This document shows, piece by piece, positions 1 to 10,915 of a stretch of 64,000 nt of DNA. A program made the position numbers and the translations under genes. Every line of letters begins with the position of its first letter. Position 1 is the first letter of the stretch. Source of the DNA: Diphasiastrum complanatum (Eukaryota; Streptophyta; Lycopodiopsida; Lycopodiales; Lycopodiaceae); contig MU832238.1 of NCBI GenBank assembly GCA_029204225.1, positions 17,284 through 81,283 of the forward strand, written 5' to 3'. The notes under the pieces are model-generated. The model was not told the DNA's origin, did no database searches, and saw only the letters and a program-made list of their open reading frames with translations.

Positions 1-2535
1 AAAATATGAGGCTATAGCCAAAACGGTCCTGATAGATGTCATTTTAGCAACAGGTGCGAATGTCTCATCATAGTCTAGCCCCTCTTGCTGAGCATAGCCT
101 TTCGCCACCAACCTTGCCTTGTACTTGTCCACTGTTCCATTGGCATGAAACTTGGTCTTATAGACCCACTTGCAACCTATTGGTTGCTTCCCTTCTGGCA
201 ATGTAGTGAGCTCCCATGTGTCATTCTTGACAATGGAGTCGTACTCCTCCTGCATGGCATGTTGCCATACCTTTTCTCTCACGGCTTCGTGAAAGAATTG
301 TGGCTCATTTGCATTCAGAATAGTGGACATAAGAGCAAAGTTAGTCTCTTGTCTCTCATGAGACCTAAGAGATCTTCTGACACCCTGTTCACTGCTGTCT
401 CCTTCTTCAATCATTTGACCTTCTTTGATTGTTTCCCAATACCACCTAGGTAGCTTCTTCCTAGCAGTGGGTGATGTGGATGGTGACCACGGATCCCATG
501 GTACTGTTTTAGTCTTCCGTTTGTCCCCAACTTCTGCTTCTGGTACTTGGCCAAAAAGAGGTCTCGAACTAGTAGGTTCGATTTCCTGTTGTTGCTCCTG
601 CACTTGAGGCTTACGGGACTCTTGACTAGGATCCTCATCCGTGGAATCAATCAAGGGTATGAACTCAGTAATTCCTTCCTTCTCCTGCTCCTGTATCTTG
701 GGTGCATGCTCTTCATCAAAGATGACATCATGACTTAGGATCTTCCTCCTGTTTTCGAGATCATATAGCACATAAGCTTTCTCACCTTCACTATACCCAA
801 GAAAGACACACTTTACGGATTTTGCATCAAGTTTCTTCCGCAAGTCCTTTGGTATATGTGCATATGCTGTACACCCAAATACTCGAAGGCTGCCCACTTT
901 GGGCTTCTTGCCACTATATGCCTCTTCTGGCGTGATTCCTTCAACTGCTTTGGTTGGACTTCTATTCAATAGAAAAACAGCAGTTGCTACCGCTTCTGCC
1001 CAAAAGGAATTTGGCAACCCCTTTGCCTTGAGCATGCTCCTCGCACACTCAACTATAGACCTGTTTTTCCGCTCAGCCACGCCGTTTTGCTGCGGTGTAT
1101 GTGGAGCAGTAAACTGTCTCTTTATCCCACATGCTTTGCAAAGATCTTTGAACTCATCAGAAATATACTCACCACCCTTATCTGACCCGAGAGTCTTTAA
1201 CCTCTTTCCTGTGTGGTTTTCCACCATAGCTTTCCACTGTTTGAAGTATTTGAACACTTCAGATTTCAGTTTCAGAAAATAGACCCATACCTTCCGAGAG
1301 AAATCATCTACGAAGGTCATGAGATAGTATGCCCCCCCTGCTGATTTGACCTGCATGGGACCACATAAATCTGAATGCACAAGTTCAAGAATGCCCTTGG
1401 CCCTGGTAGCTTTCTCCTTTGGAAACTTTTTCCTCTGTTGCTTCCCTAATGCACAAGCCTCACATGTATCTGAAGAAGACTTAATGCTAGGAAGATCTAC
1501 TACCATTTTGTGCCTGTTCAAAACTTGCAAACTTTTGTAACTCAAATGACCATATCTCTCATGCCAAAGCTTGTCCCGATTAGTATCTCTTGCAGATAAG
1601 GCCTCTTGGCTAGGAATGGTTGTGAAAAGCTTGTAAAGACCTCCTTCTTGCATTCCCTTGGCTACCACTTTGAAGTTCTTCTCTTTGTCTTTTACCAAAC
1701 ATTTAGAATCATTAAACTCTACCACCATGTTCTGTTTGGTAATGGCACCATCAGATAACAAGTTCTTAGCCAACCCTGGTACATGCAACACACTTTTAAT
1801 TTCCTTCACCTCACCTGATGATAGCTGTATTGCAACTGTACCTTTGCCCCTCACCATACGTGTAGAATTATCTCCAAGGCAAACATGCTGGCTATCTTCT
1901 GTCTCCTCATAGGTACTGAACCAATCTCTATGAGGTGTCATGTGCTTTGAAGCTCCAGAATCAATGTACCATCCACCAAATGTGGATTCAGATGATAGGG
2001 CTGCGGTGAATAGCTCAAGCACACCAGATTGTTCCTCCTCTGCAACTTTGTCAACAAAGTGACTCTGCTGGTTCTTTCCCTTCTTCTGATCACTTTGCTT
2101 CTTCCTGCATTCAAAAGCAAAATGCCCATACTTACCACAATAGTTGCAGTTGCCCTTCCTCTTGGGTGTAGATGAGGAATTGGTGCTTGACTCCTCTCCA
2201 ACCTGTAACTTGGACACCTGCTGCTCCAAGTTTTGCTTTGAGTTCTTCTTTTTGCCTTTGCCTTTCTTCTGAAAGTTTTGCTTCTTCTTAGAAGCAAATG
2301 CAAGCTCTGGATTATCTTCCCTTTCAGAAAGATTCTTCCTTCTCATCTCCTCCTGTAAAAGAAGACCACATAACTCCCCAAAGGTTGGGAGTTTCTCCCT
2401 AGCAGAAAGGGACATCACATAGTCTTGATAGTTGAATGACAAGCTGTTCAAGACTATGGGAACAATACTCCTGTCACTTACTTTCTCTCCAACTGAAGCA
2501 AGCTGATCAATAGGTCCTTGACCTTTGTAATATGA
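1..2535 (-). CDS. copia A gag C-terminus and pol (protease, integrase, RT start), partial
   Basis: The minus frame whose codons align with window position 1 has no stop from about 2535 down to 1. I read it triplet by triplet. In order it shows a gag tail, a CCHC knuckle (CNYCGKYGHFAFEC, about 2150-2110), an aspartic protease (DSGASKHMT, about 1962-1936) and the integrase GAG-pre region. The DDE core follows, including HSDLCGP and [14 protein letters not shown] copia RT start (KQPIGCKWVYKTKF, then KARLVAKGYAQQEGLDYDETFAP) completes it. The frame has no stop because the element leaves the window. It looks young, although gag upstream is out of frame. Its products would drive reverse transcription and integration of the element. 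Confidence 0.9.
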
Positions 2536-2906
2536 TCACCAATTGTTGCACCTGCTTCCATCTTGAGAGTATGTAACCTGTTTTGCAAATACACCAGCTT
2601 GGCTGAATCCACTGTTTCAAACATAGACTTCAGAATTGTCCAAGCATCAGCTGCATCCCTTGCATTGCAAATGTGAGGAATAATATTGTCCTTAACAGAA
2701 AGATTGATTATCCTATGAGCTTTATGTCTCCTGTTCATGTAGTCCTTCAATTCAGGATCAGATGTTGGTACAGGTTCTGTACCTGTCATGACCTCCCAGC
2801 AATTCTTATCCATCAAGATATTGGCTATCTTGAACTTCCACACTCTGTAGTTTGTGCCATCTAGTTTGCTAGATTCACCCAGCAAACTCTCCCCAGGACT
2901 TGCCAT
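2478..2906 (-). CDS. copia A gag N-terminal part
   Basis: The reading frame starts at a Met at 2906 and begins [20 protein letters not shown], the usual copia gag opening in which SKLDGTNY is followed by W and a UBN2-like capsid region. It ends at a stop at 2478. The next part of gag (beginning DQLASVGEKVSDRS) is one base out of frame, joining near 2505-2515, so a single base was lost or miscalled. Copia elements normally make gag-pol as one polyprotein, so this copy would yield only about 142 residues of gag unless the shift is bypassed. Confidence 0.85.
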   Translation of the reverse strand: MASPGESLLGESSKLDGTNYRVWKFKIANILMDKNCWEVMTGTEPVPTSDPELKDYMNRRHKAHRIINLSVKDNIIPHICNARDAADAWTILKSMFETVDSAKLVYLQNRLHTLKMEAGATIGDHITKVKDLLISLLQLERK

Positions 2907-3363
2907 GCTAAAATCTGTGCTTAAAACAGAAGCTCAACTTGAAAGAGATCAGAAAAGAACAACTTCCAGCAACAAGGGTTTAACCCCAAACTAGGGTATG
3001 TAGCCACTTCAAGGCAACCCTTCAGCTCCTGCTTTTGTCTTTGCCACTTGGTGTGGCCTCACTAGCACAAGCACTAGGCTCCACTGGAACAGAAACCAGA
3101 AGCCCCTACAGAAAGTGCGCCCTACTTTTGTGTAAGCTCCTCCAGAAAAACTCTCCAAAACTTAGCCAGATTTAGAAAGTTTTTGGATCATCCCACTCCC
3201 CTTGCCAATAGCTCACCAACAGTGCAAGACTCCACCTGATCTGACACCTGTAGATCAAATGCTCCCTCTTTCAAGATTAAGGTGCTTGTAGAAGATAAGA
3301 ATCTTCTCAAGAATCTAAGCACTGAAGTTTCTCTCACTCTCAGACTCACAGGCTAGACAACCT
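2907..3363 (-). other. copia A untranslated leader
   Basis: This stretch between the primer-binding site and the gag Met has no coding frame. It is the packaging and leader region expected in a copia element, and no other feature is visible in it. Confidence 0.6.
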
Positions 3364-3375
3364 GCTCTGATACCA
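3364..3375 (-). other. copia A primer-binding site
   Basis: On the minus strand this reads TGGTATCAGAGC, complementary to the 3' end of plant initiator Met-tRNA. It directly abuts the LTR end, which fixes both the LTR boundary and the element orientation. Confidence 0.9.
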
Positions 3376-3773
3376 TGAAGAATTACAAGACCTAGCTATG
3401 GAGTATCTTAACTCAGATGCTAGATCAACTATGAAAGCTTGAGAAAACTTGGCTATGGAAATATCACACACAAGGAGAATTGCATAAGCATCTCACAAAC
3501 TCAAAAGTCTCAAGAAGAAATGAATTGCTAGAGAGAGAGAGGAGGGCGTGGGTCCTCCAAATCCCTTGTGAGGCAAGCACCTCCTTTACATGCATGGAAA
3601 GTCTAGGTGTCAACCATGGGAGTGAGCTACTTGGCCAAGTGGGCCACTTGCACTAATTTACATAACTTAACAAAAGGGGGGGTCATGCATTTAATTAAAA
3701 CATGCCCCATGAGTTATGTACAACTTAACTAATGCTTAGCCAAAAGGGGTAAAATAGGCATTACTTTTCAACA
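3376..3773 (-). repeat. copia A 5' LTR (398 bp)
   Basis: The LTR is bounded on one side by the primer-binding site. Its minus-strand ends are TGTTGAAAAG... and ...TAATTCTTCA, the canonical TG/CA. The partner LTR is outside the window, so the target duplication (candidate aggta at 3774-3778) cannot be confirmed. Confidence 0.85.
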
Positions 3774-5100
3774 AGGTATGACTCTTCAGTGCCTAGTTTG
3801 TTGTTTCTCACTCAAGTTTGTTGTGTTGCTTTCATGCTACGATGCATTGATTTTTGTAATTTGTCTGTTGTAGGAGGGACGAGATCTTGCAGATCTGGGA
3901 GGCCAGATGGGAACCACCGATCCATCCACGCCATAGCCCACATGCACCCCTTGTGGCGCTCTACCCGGGATTTGGACGATCGGGAGCTGCACCGGGGATG
4001 GGTGGAGTACACTGTGCGTGTATGGCCCAGACCAAGTATATGTGAGAAATCGCTTGGTCGTCTTTAAACTACAATAGTGTACTCATTGTTAGTGTGTGGA
4101 TTCAGTGGACTTACGTGTGCCATGTTTCTTTTGCCAACAGGTCCGATGCTGATCATCTTTGAGCAGCACTGTCGGCTGAGGGAGGATCAGCCGTTACGTG
4201 GTGGAGCATCCACGGGCGCAGCACAGGTGACTTGCGACGACTGGCCAAGAGAGTCCTTGCACAGGACTGTTCAGCATCCGCTTGTGAGCGGAATTGGAGC
4301 ACCTGGGCCTTGTATCACACGTAGAAGAGGAACAGGCTATCCATCGAGCAGTGTAGGCGGTTGGTGTTTGTGAACACCAACGGCCGTATGCTGAGGCACA
4401 CACGCGGAGAGGGCCATATGATCGAGGTGAGTCACATTATTACCCCATGCTCCAGCTATGCTTTGACGAATTGAATTATTTGCAAAATATGCAATAAATT
4501 GCAATATACTTGCCTGACAACAATGTATTGTTTGAACCCAGACTCTTGCTTGGTGGACTCGGCAACCGCTGCTCCTCAGGCACCACCCACGCAACACGAG
4601 ATGGATGATGAGATCTATAGACAGGCGCAGGCTGACGCACGGGCTGTACGACGGCAGAGGAGGACACAAAGGGGGCGGGAGAGGGTTGAGGAGGGAGATG
4701 ATGAGGGCTCAGAGGGTGGAGAGGAGCTGGGGGCTGATTATGAGGAGGAGGGGTGGGCTGAGGGGGATACTGAGGAGGAGGAGATGGGGGCAGAGGCACA
4801 GGGGGATGACTTGGCTGACCTGTTGGTGGACCCTGAGACAGAGGAGGAGCTAGCCATTCCTGCACATAGGCCTAGAGGGAGACCTAGAGGTTTTGGGAGG
4901 GGGGGGGGCTGAGGTCACTTTTTGTAGATAGGAGTGGATCATCACAGGCAGCTGTTGGCCAGGCATCATCACAGTGGGTAGGGCCATCCCAAGGCGTAGG
5001 ATCACAACCACCTGACACACAGACACGTCGGGGTAGACAGAGGGGTGGGGGCAGCCAGAGGGGGGGGGAGGAGGAGCGAGAGGCAGAGGTAGGGGCAGGG
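3774..5100 (+). pseudogene. decayed hAT transposase 3' half
   Basis: Fragments match, in order, the exons of the complete hAT transposase at 10916-15235. An exon from about 3874 carries HRSIHAIAHMHPL, then DLDDRELHRGWVEYT. A second exon ending at about 4426 carries the dimerisation motif CERNWSTWALYHT, followed by an in-frame TAG and then KRNRLSIEQCRRLVF. An acidic, glycine- and arginine-rich C-terminal exon runs from about 4541 to 4911. Intron-like gaps with AG/GT borders remain. A frameshift in the first exon and the TAG show it is dead. It lacks the BED and DUF659 half and is cut at 5101 by a gypsy LTR. Confidence 0.8.
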
Positions 5101-5548
5101 TGTTAGACTCTCTCTTATTGCATACCTCCAGGTGCCGATTAACCACAAGAGACCGAATGATTCACGTTCCACCCCGCCATAGGACCCAAGCCAGGTCCAC
5201 CCTCCGTGCCCTGGCCTGTGACCGTAACATGCAGGATCCAACTTCCATCCTAGACAGTGTCCCATACCACTGCCTAGCCTCTCAACCATCTCCCGCCTCA
5301 AGCTAGCACGCATCCTGGCTGTGCACACCGCTCTCCATCCACCTTCCCCTAGGTAGATAGAATGCATGGCAAATGAGTCCTCCTTCCCTTGTATACCTCA
5401 AAGGTGGGAGACTCCAAGCCATGCGCACGTCCTTGATTACGACACGTGGCAACCATGCAGGTTCACGAGTCACTGGTCAAGTCAATAGTCCCAGTCATCG
5501 TCCAATCTCAAGTTAGGTTTGGGACCCAAGGGAGTTGGGTCCCTAACA
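5101..5548 (-). repeat. gypsy 3' LTR (448 bp)
   Basis: The plus-strand ends are tgttagactc and ggtccctaaca, giving TG/CA termini. It is collinear over its whole length with the LTR at 20966-21413. Confidence 0.85.
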
Positions 5549-5740
5549 TTCCCTCCCCCTTAAAAGACTTCTCTTCTAAGGAAGAAAATCTAGGAATCTC
5601 AGTCTGAGTTCAGGTTCCTTATCCCAAGTATCATCGTCCTCGGAGCTTCCTTTCCAGCGAACCAAGTACTCAGTTACCTGCCAGTTTCTGAGCCCACGTT
5701 GACGTACATCAACAATGGCCTGTGGTTCTGGTGCGATTGA
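5101..5740 (-). mobile_element. Ty3/gypsy 3' end: chromodomain plus LTR
   Basis: This is the 3' end of a minus-strand chromovirus. The chromodomain ([18 protein letters not shown], then [16 protein letters not shown]) reads at about 5730-5580. A purine-rich tract (plus-strand ctccccctt) precedes a 448-bp LTR at 5101-5548 that begins TGTTAGGGACCC on the minus strand. The same LTR family occurs at 20966-21413 and 22691-22976. Coding sequence stops abruptly near 5730, so all of gag and the rest of pol are missing. Confidence 0.85.
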
Positions 5741-5988
<248 letters not shown>

Positions 5989-6850
5989 ATTGTATTAATG
6001 TCTGTTGGGTGCCCAAGGGCACATAAGATTGAATGAATAAGTACATATCTCGTAGGATAACTCCATGTCGGACAACATAAAAAGAAACGCTAGTCTAAGT
6101 GGAAAAGACAATATAGAACTCTCTCTAGCTAGGTAAAGACACATCCAACATAGAATCATAAAAAGCATATAAAAGCAAATATACAAGAGCTTAACCTCCA
6201 GCTCTGAAGAGGGTACAGGTGCAAGAGCTTAACCGCCTGCTCTGCTGAGGAAAGTAAAAGGATAAATATCAATCTCGAAAAAAGCGTCTGATACCCATAG
6301 GAGCTGTGAGCTGTGATCGAGGATCTCTGGTAGCTCTGGAGGCGCGTGTAGATCTGGCAAGAGGTGGCGGCTGAGCACGCTGGGCCTTCGCCCTCACCGA
6401 TATGACTGCCTCATCATCTGATACGTCTTTGCGCTCCCTCTTCTGAAAGAACCTAGTAATGAGATGCTGGCCAGAATCAGTAATACTCTCCGATGGTAGC
6501 AAAGAGGCTCTCAACATAAGCATCTCTCGTAGTAAAAGGCCGACACATCTGGGATCCTGATACTCCAAAAAAGTACTGAGGTTAATGGGGTGTCTCAATA
6601 TAAACAATGATATCGGCCATGTATCTCATATTATGTAGGGCATATGAAGATAAAATGAAACTCATCCTCCACTACACCCAATGTGCATACCTGGCATATC
6701 CGATGCTCTCTCAAAATGCCTGAATATCTGTCTGTCTCAATAGCAAGTTACTCGTAATTGTCCCAATCTGTATCGGAGCCCAAAAGAAAGAGGAAGAGAT
6801 AGATATAAAGGTCTAATAGGAAGTCTCAAACTGTCTCTGCGTAAGATATG
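5989..6850 (-). pseudogene. LINE 3' end (ORF2 C-terminus), truncated
   Basis: The minus strand encodes the tail of a LINE-type reverse transcriptase. The conserved cysteine/histidine motif REHRICQVCTLG, then EDEFHFIFICPTYY, is at about 6720-6630. A charged C-terminal region (open at 6607-6269, containing KRERKDVSDDEAVISV) leads to a 3' end reading ACATTAATACAATTTCTTC. The RT body belonging to this copy continues at 10019-10325; gypsy B (6851-10018) sits between the two pieces. Stops and frameshifts show it is inactive. Confidence 0.75.
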
Positions 6851-7209
6851 TGTAATAGATCCTAACACCACAGTAGGGCAAACACTAACTGATCCACCCA
6901 ACCTTGCCTACTCCCTGATATAGAGTAAGCCCCTCCTAGCCCAATCTGAGGACTGGTAGCATGCCTACTGCCAAGTGTCGACCACGTGGCACTGACGTGG
7001 CCGACTGCACGTCGGGACCCAACTGGGGGCCCTATCCTGCTGACAGGGTCCCTAGACTGTGTTAGGCCCACCATGGCTATGGACCGTGCTGGGGCACACT
7101 ACTCACACTGTCTTGCCGTGTTGGTCGTGTACGCTGGACACGACCCTGACTGTGGTATTTGACCTATCTGTGTTCTCTAGGGTTTGGCACTGGTCACGAG
7201 CTCGTAACA
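6851..7209 (-). repeat. gypsy B 3' LTR (359 bp)
   Basis: The plus-strand ends are tgtaatagatcc and gctcgtaaca (TG/CA). The first 49 bp recur at 9970-10018 with one difference. On the minus strand the LTR start follows the purine tract CTTAAGGGGGAGGGAG (PPT, about 7211-7225). Confidence 0.9.
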
Positions 7210-7220
7210 CTCCCTCCCCC

Positions 7221-7790
7221 TTAAGAACCGTCTTGGTCCTCTAAGACAAAGTCTGGAAAAATCTTGCGAAGGACGCTGCCTCTTTCCCAAGTGGCATTCT
7301 CAACAGGCTGATCATTCCACTTGACCAGATATTCTCGGTATAGAGTATGACGAGTCTGTGTCTCTCTACTATCAAGAATCTTCTCTGGTTCATGTGGAGG
7401 TTGCTGAGGATCCAATGGGAGAACTAGAACACTGTCCCCTACCAGATTTTTTGATCTGGCTAAAGCTTTTCATAACTGACTTACATGAAAGACTAGAAAA
7501 ACATTACTACTGTGTGCGAGTTCTAGTTCATAGGTGACCTCGCCTAGTCTCCTACTGATGGTAAAGGGACCACAATACCTAGGAGACAACTTAGCACACA
7601 CTCCCGATTTGAGGGTTTTAGAGTCAACTGGGACTCTCAAGTAGACTTTCTCACCAGCGGAGAACTGTACATCCCGTCTGTGTGGATCTGCATAATGCCT
7701 GGCTTGATCCTGGGACTACCTAATGCTACGCTTAGCATGTTCTATCATCTGGTTTAGGTCCTCTAAAAAGTTTCAAGCTCACATAAGAAT
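7221..7790 (-). pseudogene. gypsy B integrase C-terminus and chromodomain
   Basis: An intact stretch (7415-7221) reads as a chromodomain: EKILDSRETQTRHTLYREYL, VKWNDQPVENATWE, then a stop. Upstream on the minus strand are out-of-frame remnants of the integrase C-terminal SH3-like region, recognisable by [23 protein letters not shown] and FHVSQL. Chromodomains of this kind bind histone-tail marks and steer integration. The frameshifts upstream of 7415 make it non-functional. Confidence 0.8.
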
Positions 7791-7897
7791 ACCTGATGGT
7801 CATCATCTTCGATTAGCTGACAGAGCTCTGAACTGCGGACCATAGGACTGTTGGGAACATTATGCTCCCCATGCAACTGGATCTCTTGGCCTTTATG

Positions 7898-8467
7898 CTA
7901 AAAGCTGAGGGTGTTCTCCTGATAATTTCTGTGGAGGGAAGGTCCTAAACTATAGAGCCAATCTCTCTCGAGAACAATGTCTGTGCGATCCAGGGGCATT
8001 ATCTGAAAGTTTATTTCATCTTGGTACCCCTGAATACCAAGATTTAAGTTACTTACCATAGTTTCCCAGATTTTCTTATCTTCACCCTTAGCTAGTGAAA
8101 CTATGTACCTATGCTGACTAGGTACTTCTGGAAGTTTAAGTTTTTTAACTAGGGAGCAGTTGATGAAATTATGGTTTGCCCCATCATCAACCATAACTCT
8201 AACTGACTGGTTACCAACTTTCCCATGCATACGTACTAGGTCATGCGGCCCAAAGCTGAAGGGTCTCGCTAGCATTGCAGAGGTCAGCTGGCAACAGTGT
8301 TCATGATCTTCATGATACACTTTGATCTCGGAAGCTGCCGACTCACTGGGGAAACTTACAGTCTGAACAAGATGAACTTGTTTCTTATCTTTTTTATCTT
8401 TCTTAGTGAAAGGCCCCTTGGGACACTGTTTGACTGTGTGTCCCTTGCCCATACACACAAAGCACAA
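7898..8467 (-). pseudogene. gypsy B gag zinc knuckle and protease
   Basis: A 189-codon open frame carries the CCHC knuckle CFVCMGKGHTVKQC at its start and a retropepsin-like domain whose active-site motif reads VMVDDGANHNFI. The family has D-S/T-G, so the middle residue is changed. MPLDRTDIVLERDWL matches the retropepsin C-terminal region. The frame ends before RT, which is missing. Confidence 0.85.
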
Positions 8468-8571
8468 GCGTTCTTGTTTGGTTTTCTCAAAATCTTCTGG
8501 TTTTAAGGGCTGTATGAGTGAAGGGCGTTTTTGAGGAGCTTCACCTTTAATTTTATCTTCTTTCTTTCTTT

Positions 8572-9154
8572 TTAAAAATTTCTTTTTAAATTGAAAGTCT
8601 GAGGCTGCTCAGAAAGGGGCTGCTGTCTCGCCTTCTTCCTACCCACTGAATCATCATAGATTTGAGCATATCTAAGAGCTTGCTCAAGGGTAGTAGGCGA
8701 GTTTCTTTGGACCTCTACTTTATATTCATCTTTGAGGCCACGGACAAAATCCCTGATTTTCTGATAATCATCCATATTTTTAATTTTTAAAATTGCTTCT
8801 CGATATTGTGAGATATATTGGATTAGGGACTTGTCCATTACTGTTCTCTCCCAGGTTTCCTAGGCTCTATCAAGTTCATTTTCTAGTAGGAATTCTCTTA
8901 GGAAAGCTTCTTCAAAGGCCTTCCATGACCGGGGAGTCTGCCCAGTCTCCTGGAGATTTAACCACCACTTATAGGCCATGGGCCTTAAGGAAAGACTGGC
9001 CTCTATTTAACCAATTCGTCGAGTTCTTCGGCGAATTGTTCCTGTTCTTCAACTTCCATTGGTTCTTTCCCTTTACTGAACTTCAGGGATTTTGTTTCTA
9101 ATTCATCATCAATGCCTCTTGTCAGGGGTTGATCAGATCCCGGAGAAGTGGTCA
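8572..9154 (-). pseudogene. gypsy B gag
   Basis: Gag starts at a Met at 9154 (MTTSPGSDQPLTRG) and breaks into several frames before an open piece at 8838-8572. That piece contains YREAILKIKNMDDYQKIRDF, FVRGLKDEYKVEV and ALRYAQIYDD, typical of the retrotransposon gag family. It is multiply frameshifted. Confidence 0.8.
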
Positions 9155-9955
9155 TTTTCAGATATAGAAAAAGATTGCCTGACGTTTCCTTTCAAAAAGA
9201 AGTCAAAAAGACTAATTTATAACTGTACAAAGGGGGAAAGAAGACTTAGCTATTTCTGAGGACTGTACTTCCAAAGAAAATAGGAAGAGGAACCCTCTCA
9301 GCTCTTTTACCCAAATTTTCAGACCTGCTGTCCCGGAAAATCCCAGTTTGAAGCTCCAAAATGGTGCCAAAATTTCCGGTTTCTTGAGTAGAGTAGCTCA
9401 TTGATCTGATTGCAGATGTGGGGCTCCAAAAAACGAGGCAAAGGACTCCAAAAAGTGCAAAACTTTCTGAGGTTGATAGCTGCCTACCCTCGCTGATCTG
9501 ACAGCAATCTAACTGGCCCGATTTCTTCTGATTTGGGGCCCAAAAAGTGTTTCAATTTCTGATTTTGGTGTCTCTCTACCCTCGCTGACTGGACAGCGAT
9601 CTAATTGCTCCAAAATCTTTTGATTTAAAACCAAAGATGATTCTGAAAGTCAGGATAGATGAGGGTACTATCAGCGCTGGATCAGCACCACTCTTTCTCT
9701 TCAAAATTTCGCTCTGACTCCCTGAATCTGATGTCAAAAATCAGAGATGAAGTCTGAATTTGCAGCGCTGGACCTGCTCTAGAAATTTAATCTAATTTCT
9801 ATCTGAAAAGCAAACTTTTCTACAAACTTTTGGTCGGCAGAAAGCTCTTCCTACAGCGCTGGCCCTGCTTCTCTAATTTCTGAGAATCTGAGAGATTTTT
9901 CCTATCCTCTGATAGCTTTCTCTACTGCTGCTGCTTAGCTCCCAAAGATGGAGAT
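9155..9955 (-). other. gypsy B leader
   Basis: About 800 bp of non-coding leader between the primer-binding site and gag. It holds loosely repeated segments with cagcgctgg and acagcgatct motifs, and no gene is visible. Confidence 0.6.
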
Positions 9956-10018
9956 GGCTCTGATACCAGTGTAATAGATCCTAACACCACAGTAGGGCAA
10001 ACGCTAACTGATCCACCA
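9956..10018 (-). repeat. gypsy B primer-binding site and 5' LTR remnant
   Basis: The minus strand at 9968-9956 reads TGGTATCAGAGCC (initiator Met-tRNA). One base separates it from the 3' end of the 5' LTR at 9970, of which only 49 bp survive before LINE sequence takes over at 10019. Confidence 0.88.
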
Positions 10019-10325
10019 CTGGTGAGACCACTGTAGAGAAAAGGTGGTCTCTGGTAGCAGGATCATGGATATGGTAAGTAGTACACACTCTCTCCATATG
10101 TACCAAGGCAGCATGCCCCTTACGCAGGCGAGAGATAGAGCAGTAGAGCGAAAAGTGAGTAAGGTTCCAGTGAATAGTACACCTAGATAAGTGTATGATG
10201 TAACAATCTCCAACTGCTGTTCATCATAATAAAATGCGTCATCTCTCATATGCTGCTGATTAGTGTTGAACACCATTACTTTGGTGTTAGCAATATTTTG
10301 CTAGACACCCTCTGATAATTAATCC
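10019..10325 (-). pseudogene. LINE reverse transcriptase fragment
   Basis: The minus strand encodes KVMVFNTNQQHMRDDAFYYD, then SYTYLGVLFTG and a frame-shifted HLFSTVVSPV. These follow the catalytic core in plant LINE RTs. This is the upstream half of the LINE copy that continues at 6850-5989. It is truncated at 10326 by a poly-G run. Confidence 0.75.
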
Positions 10326-10489
10326 TGGGGGGGGGGGGGGGGGGGGGTAGGGGGAGGAAAATTGTTTTTATTTCATTTTGGGCATGTGGGAGCGAGCGGG
10401 GAGGGGCCTGTATTTTTTTTTTTGAAATTCTTTTTTTGCAAAAGGGTGGACGCGCCCCTGGCGCGTCCGCGTCCAGGGTCTGCTTCCTT

Positions 10490-10529
<40 letters not shown>
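10326..10529. repeat. poly-G run, GC-rich hairpin and (TA)n left of the hAT element
   Basis: A run of about 20 G (about 10327-10347) is followed by T-rich sequence and a perfect 9-bp hairpin stem (ggacgcgcc / ggcgcgtcc, about 10448-10468). A (TA)n tract at about 10492-10529 holds the left insertion point of the hAT element. Confidence 0.8.
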
Positions 10530-10531
<2 letters not shown>

Positions 10532-10615
10532 TAGGTCCCGCGGTACTGGGTACCGCGGATCCCGGTACCGCGGGACCGTACTGGTACCGCGGTACCATGA
10601 TGGTACCGCGGTACC
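10530..10615. repeat. hAT left subterminal GGTACCGCGG repeats
   Basis: Within 85 bp the palindromic GGTACC core, usually joined to CGCGG, occurs about five times in both orientations. Such subterminal arrays are typical transposase-binding sites in plant hAT elements; the binding role here is inferred. Confidence 0.8.
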
Positions 10616-10915
10616 ATAATATATTAATATAATTAATATTTAATATTTTTTGAAATTTTTTTAAACCTAATCTACCCGCCCCCCTCGCTTCTTCTCTCCC
10701 AATTTTTTTCCAGCCATCGTTGCCCTGCCTTCGCTACTGGTTTTGCTGCCCTGTCTTCCTTGCCTTGCGTCTGATTTGCGTCGCCCTTCGCCCACAGACC
10801 GCCCTGCCTTGCATCTGATTTGCAAGAACCTGCCTTCGCCCATTTTCAGCGTCTCTCACATAGTGTACCCTGCTGTTTTTTTTCCAGCGTTTTGTCCTTA
10901 GTTTTCTCCATCGCA

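Larger units (their letters stand above)
1..3773 (-). mobile_element. Ty1/copia element A (5' LTR to RT, runs off the window)
   Basis: A minus-strand copia retrotransposon whose 3' part lies beyond position 1. In element order it has a 5' LTR (3773-3376), an initiator-Met tRNA primer-binding site (3375-3364), a leader, gag from 2906, and a pol frame open to the window edge. The only lesion seen is one frameshift inside gag. It sits 5' of the visible PP6 exons, probably inside the large first intron of that gene. The domain order (gag, protease, integrase, RT) is diagnostic of copia rather than gypsy. Confidence 0.93.
6851..10018 (-). mobile_element. Ty3/gypsy element B (internally deleted chromovirus)
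   Basis: A minus-strand gypsy element with a 3' LTR (6851-7209), PPT, chromodomain, a fused gag-protease remnant, leader and primer-binding site (9956-9968). Only 49 bp of 5' LTR remain (9970-10018). RT, RNase H and the integrase core are absent: protease-side sequence runs into the integrase C-terminus near 7750-7860. It lies inside a LINE. The abrupt 5' LTR loss against LINE sequence suggests a later deletion at that edge, so no target duplication survives. Confidence 0.88.
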
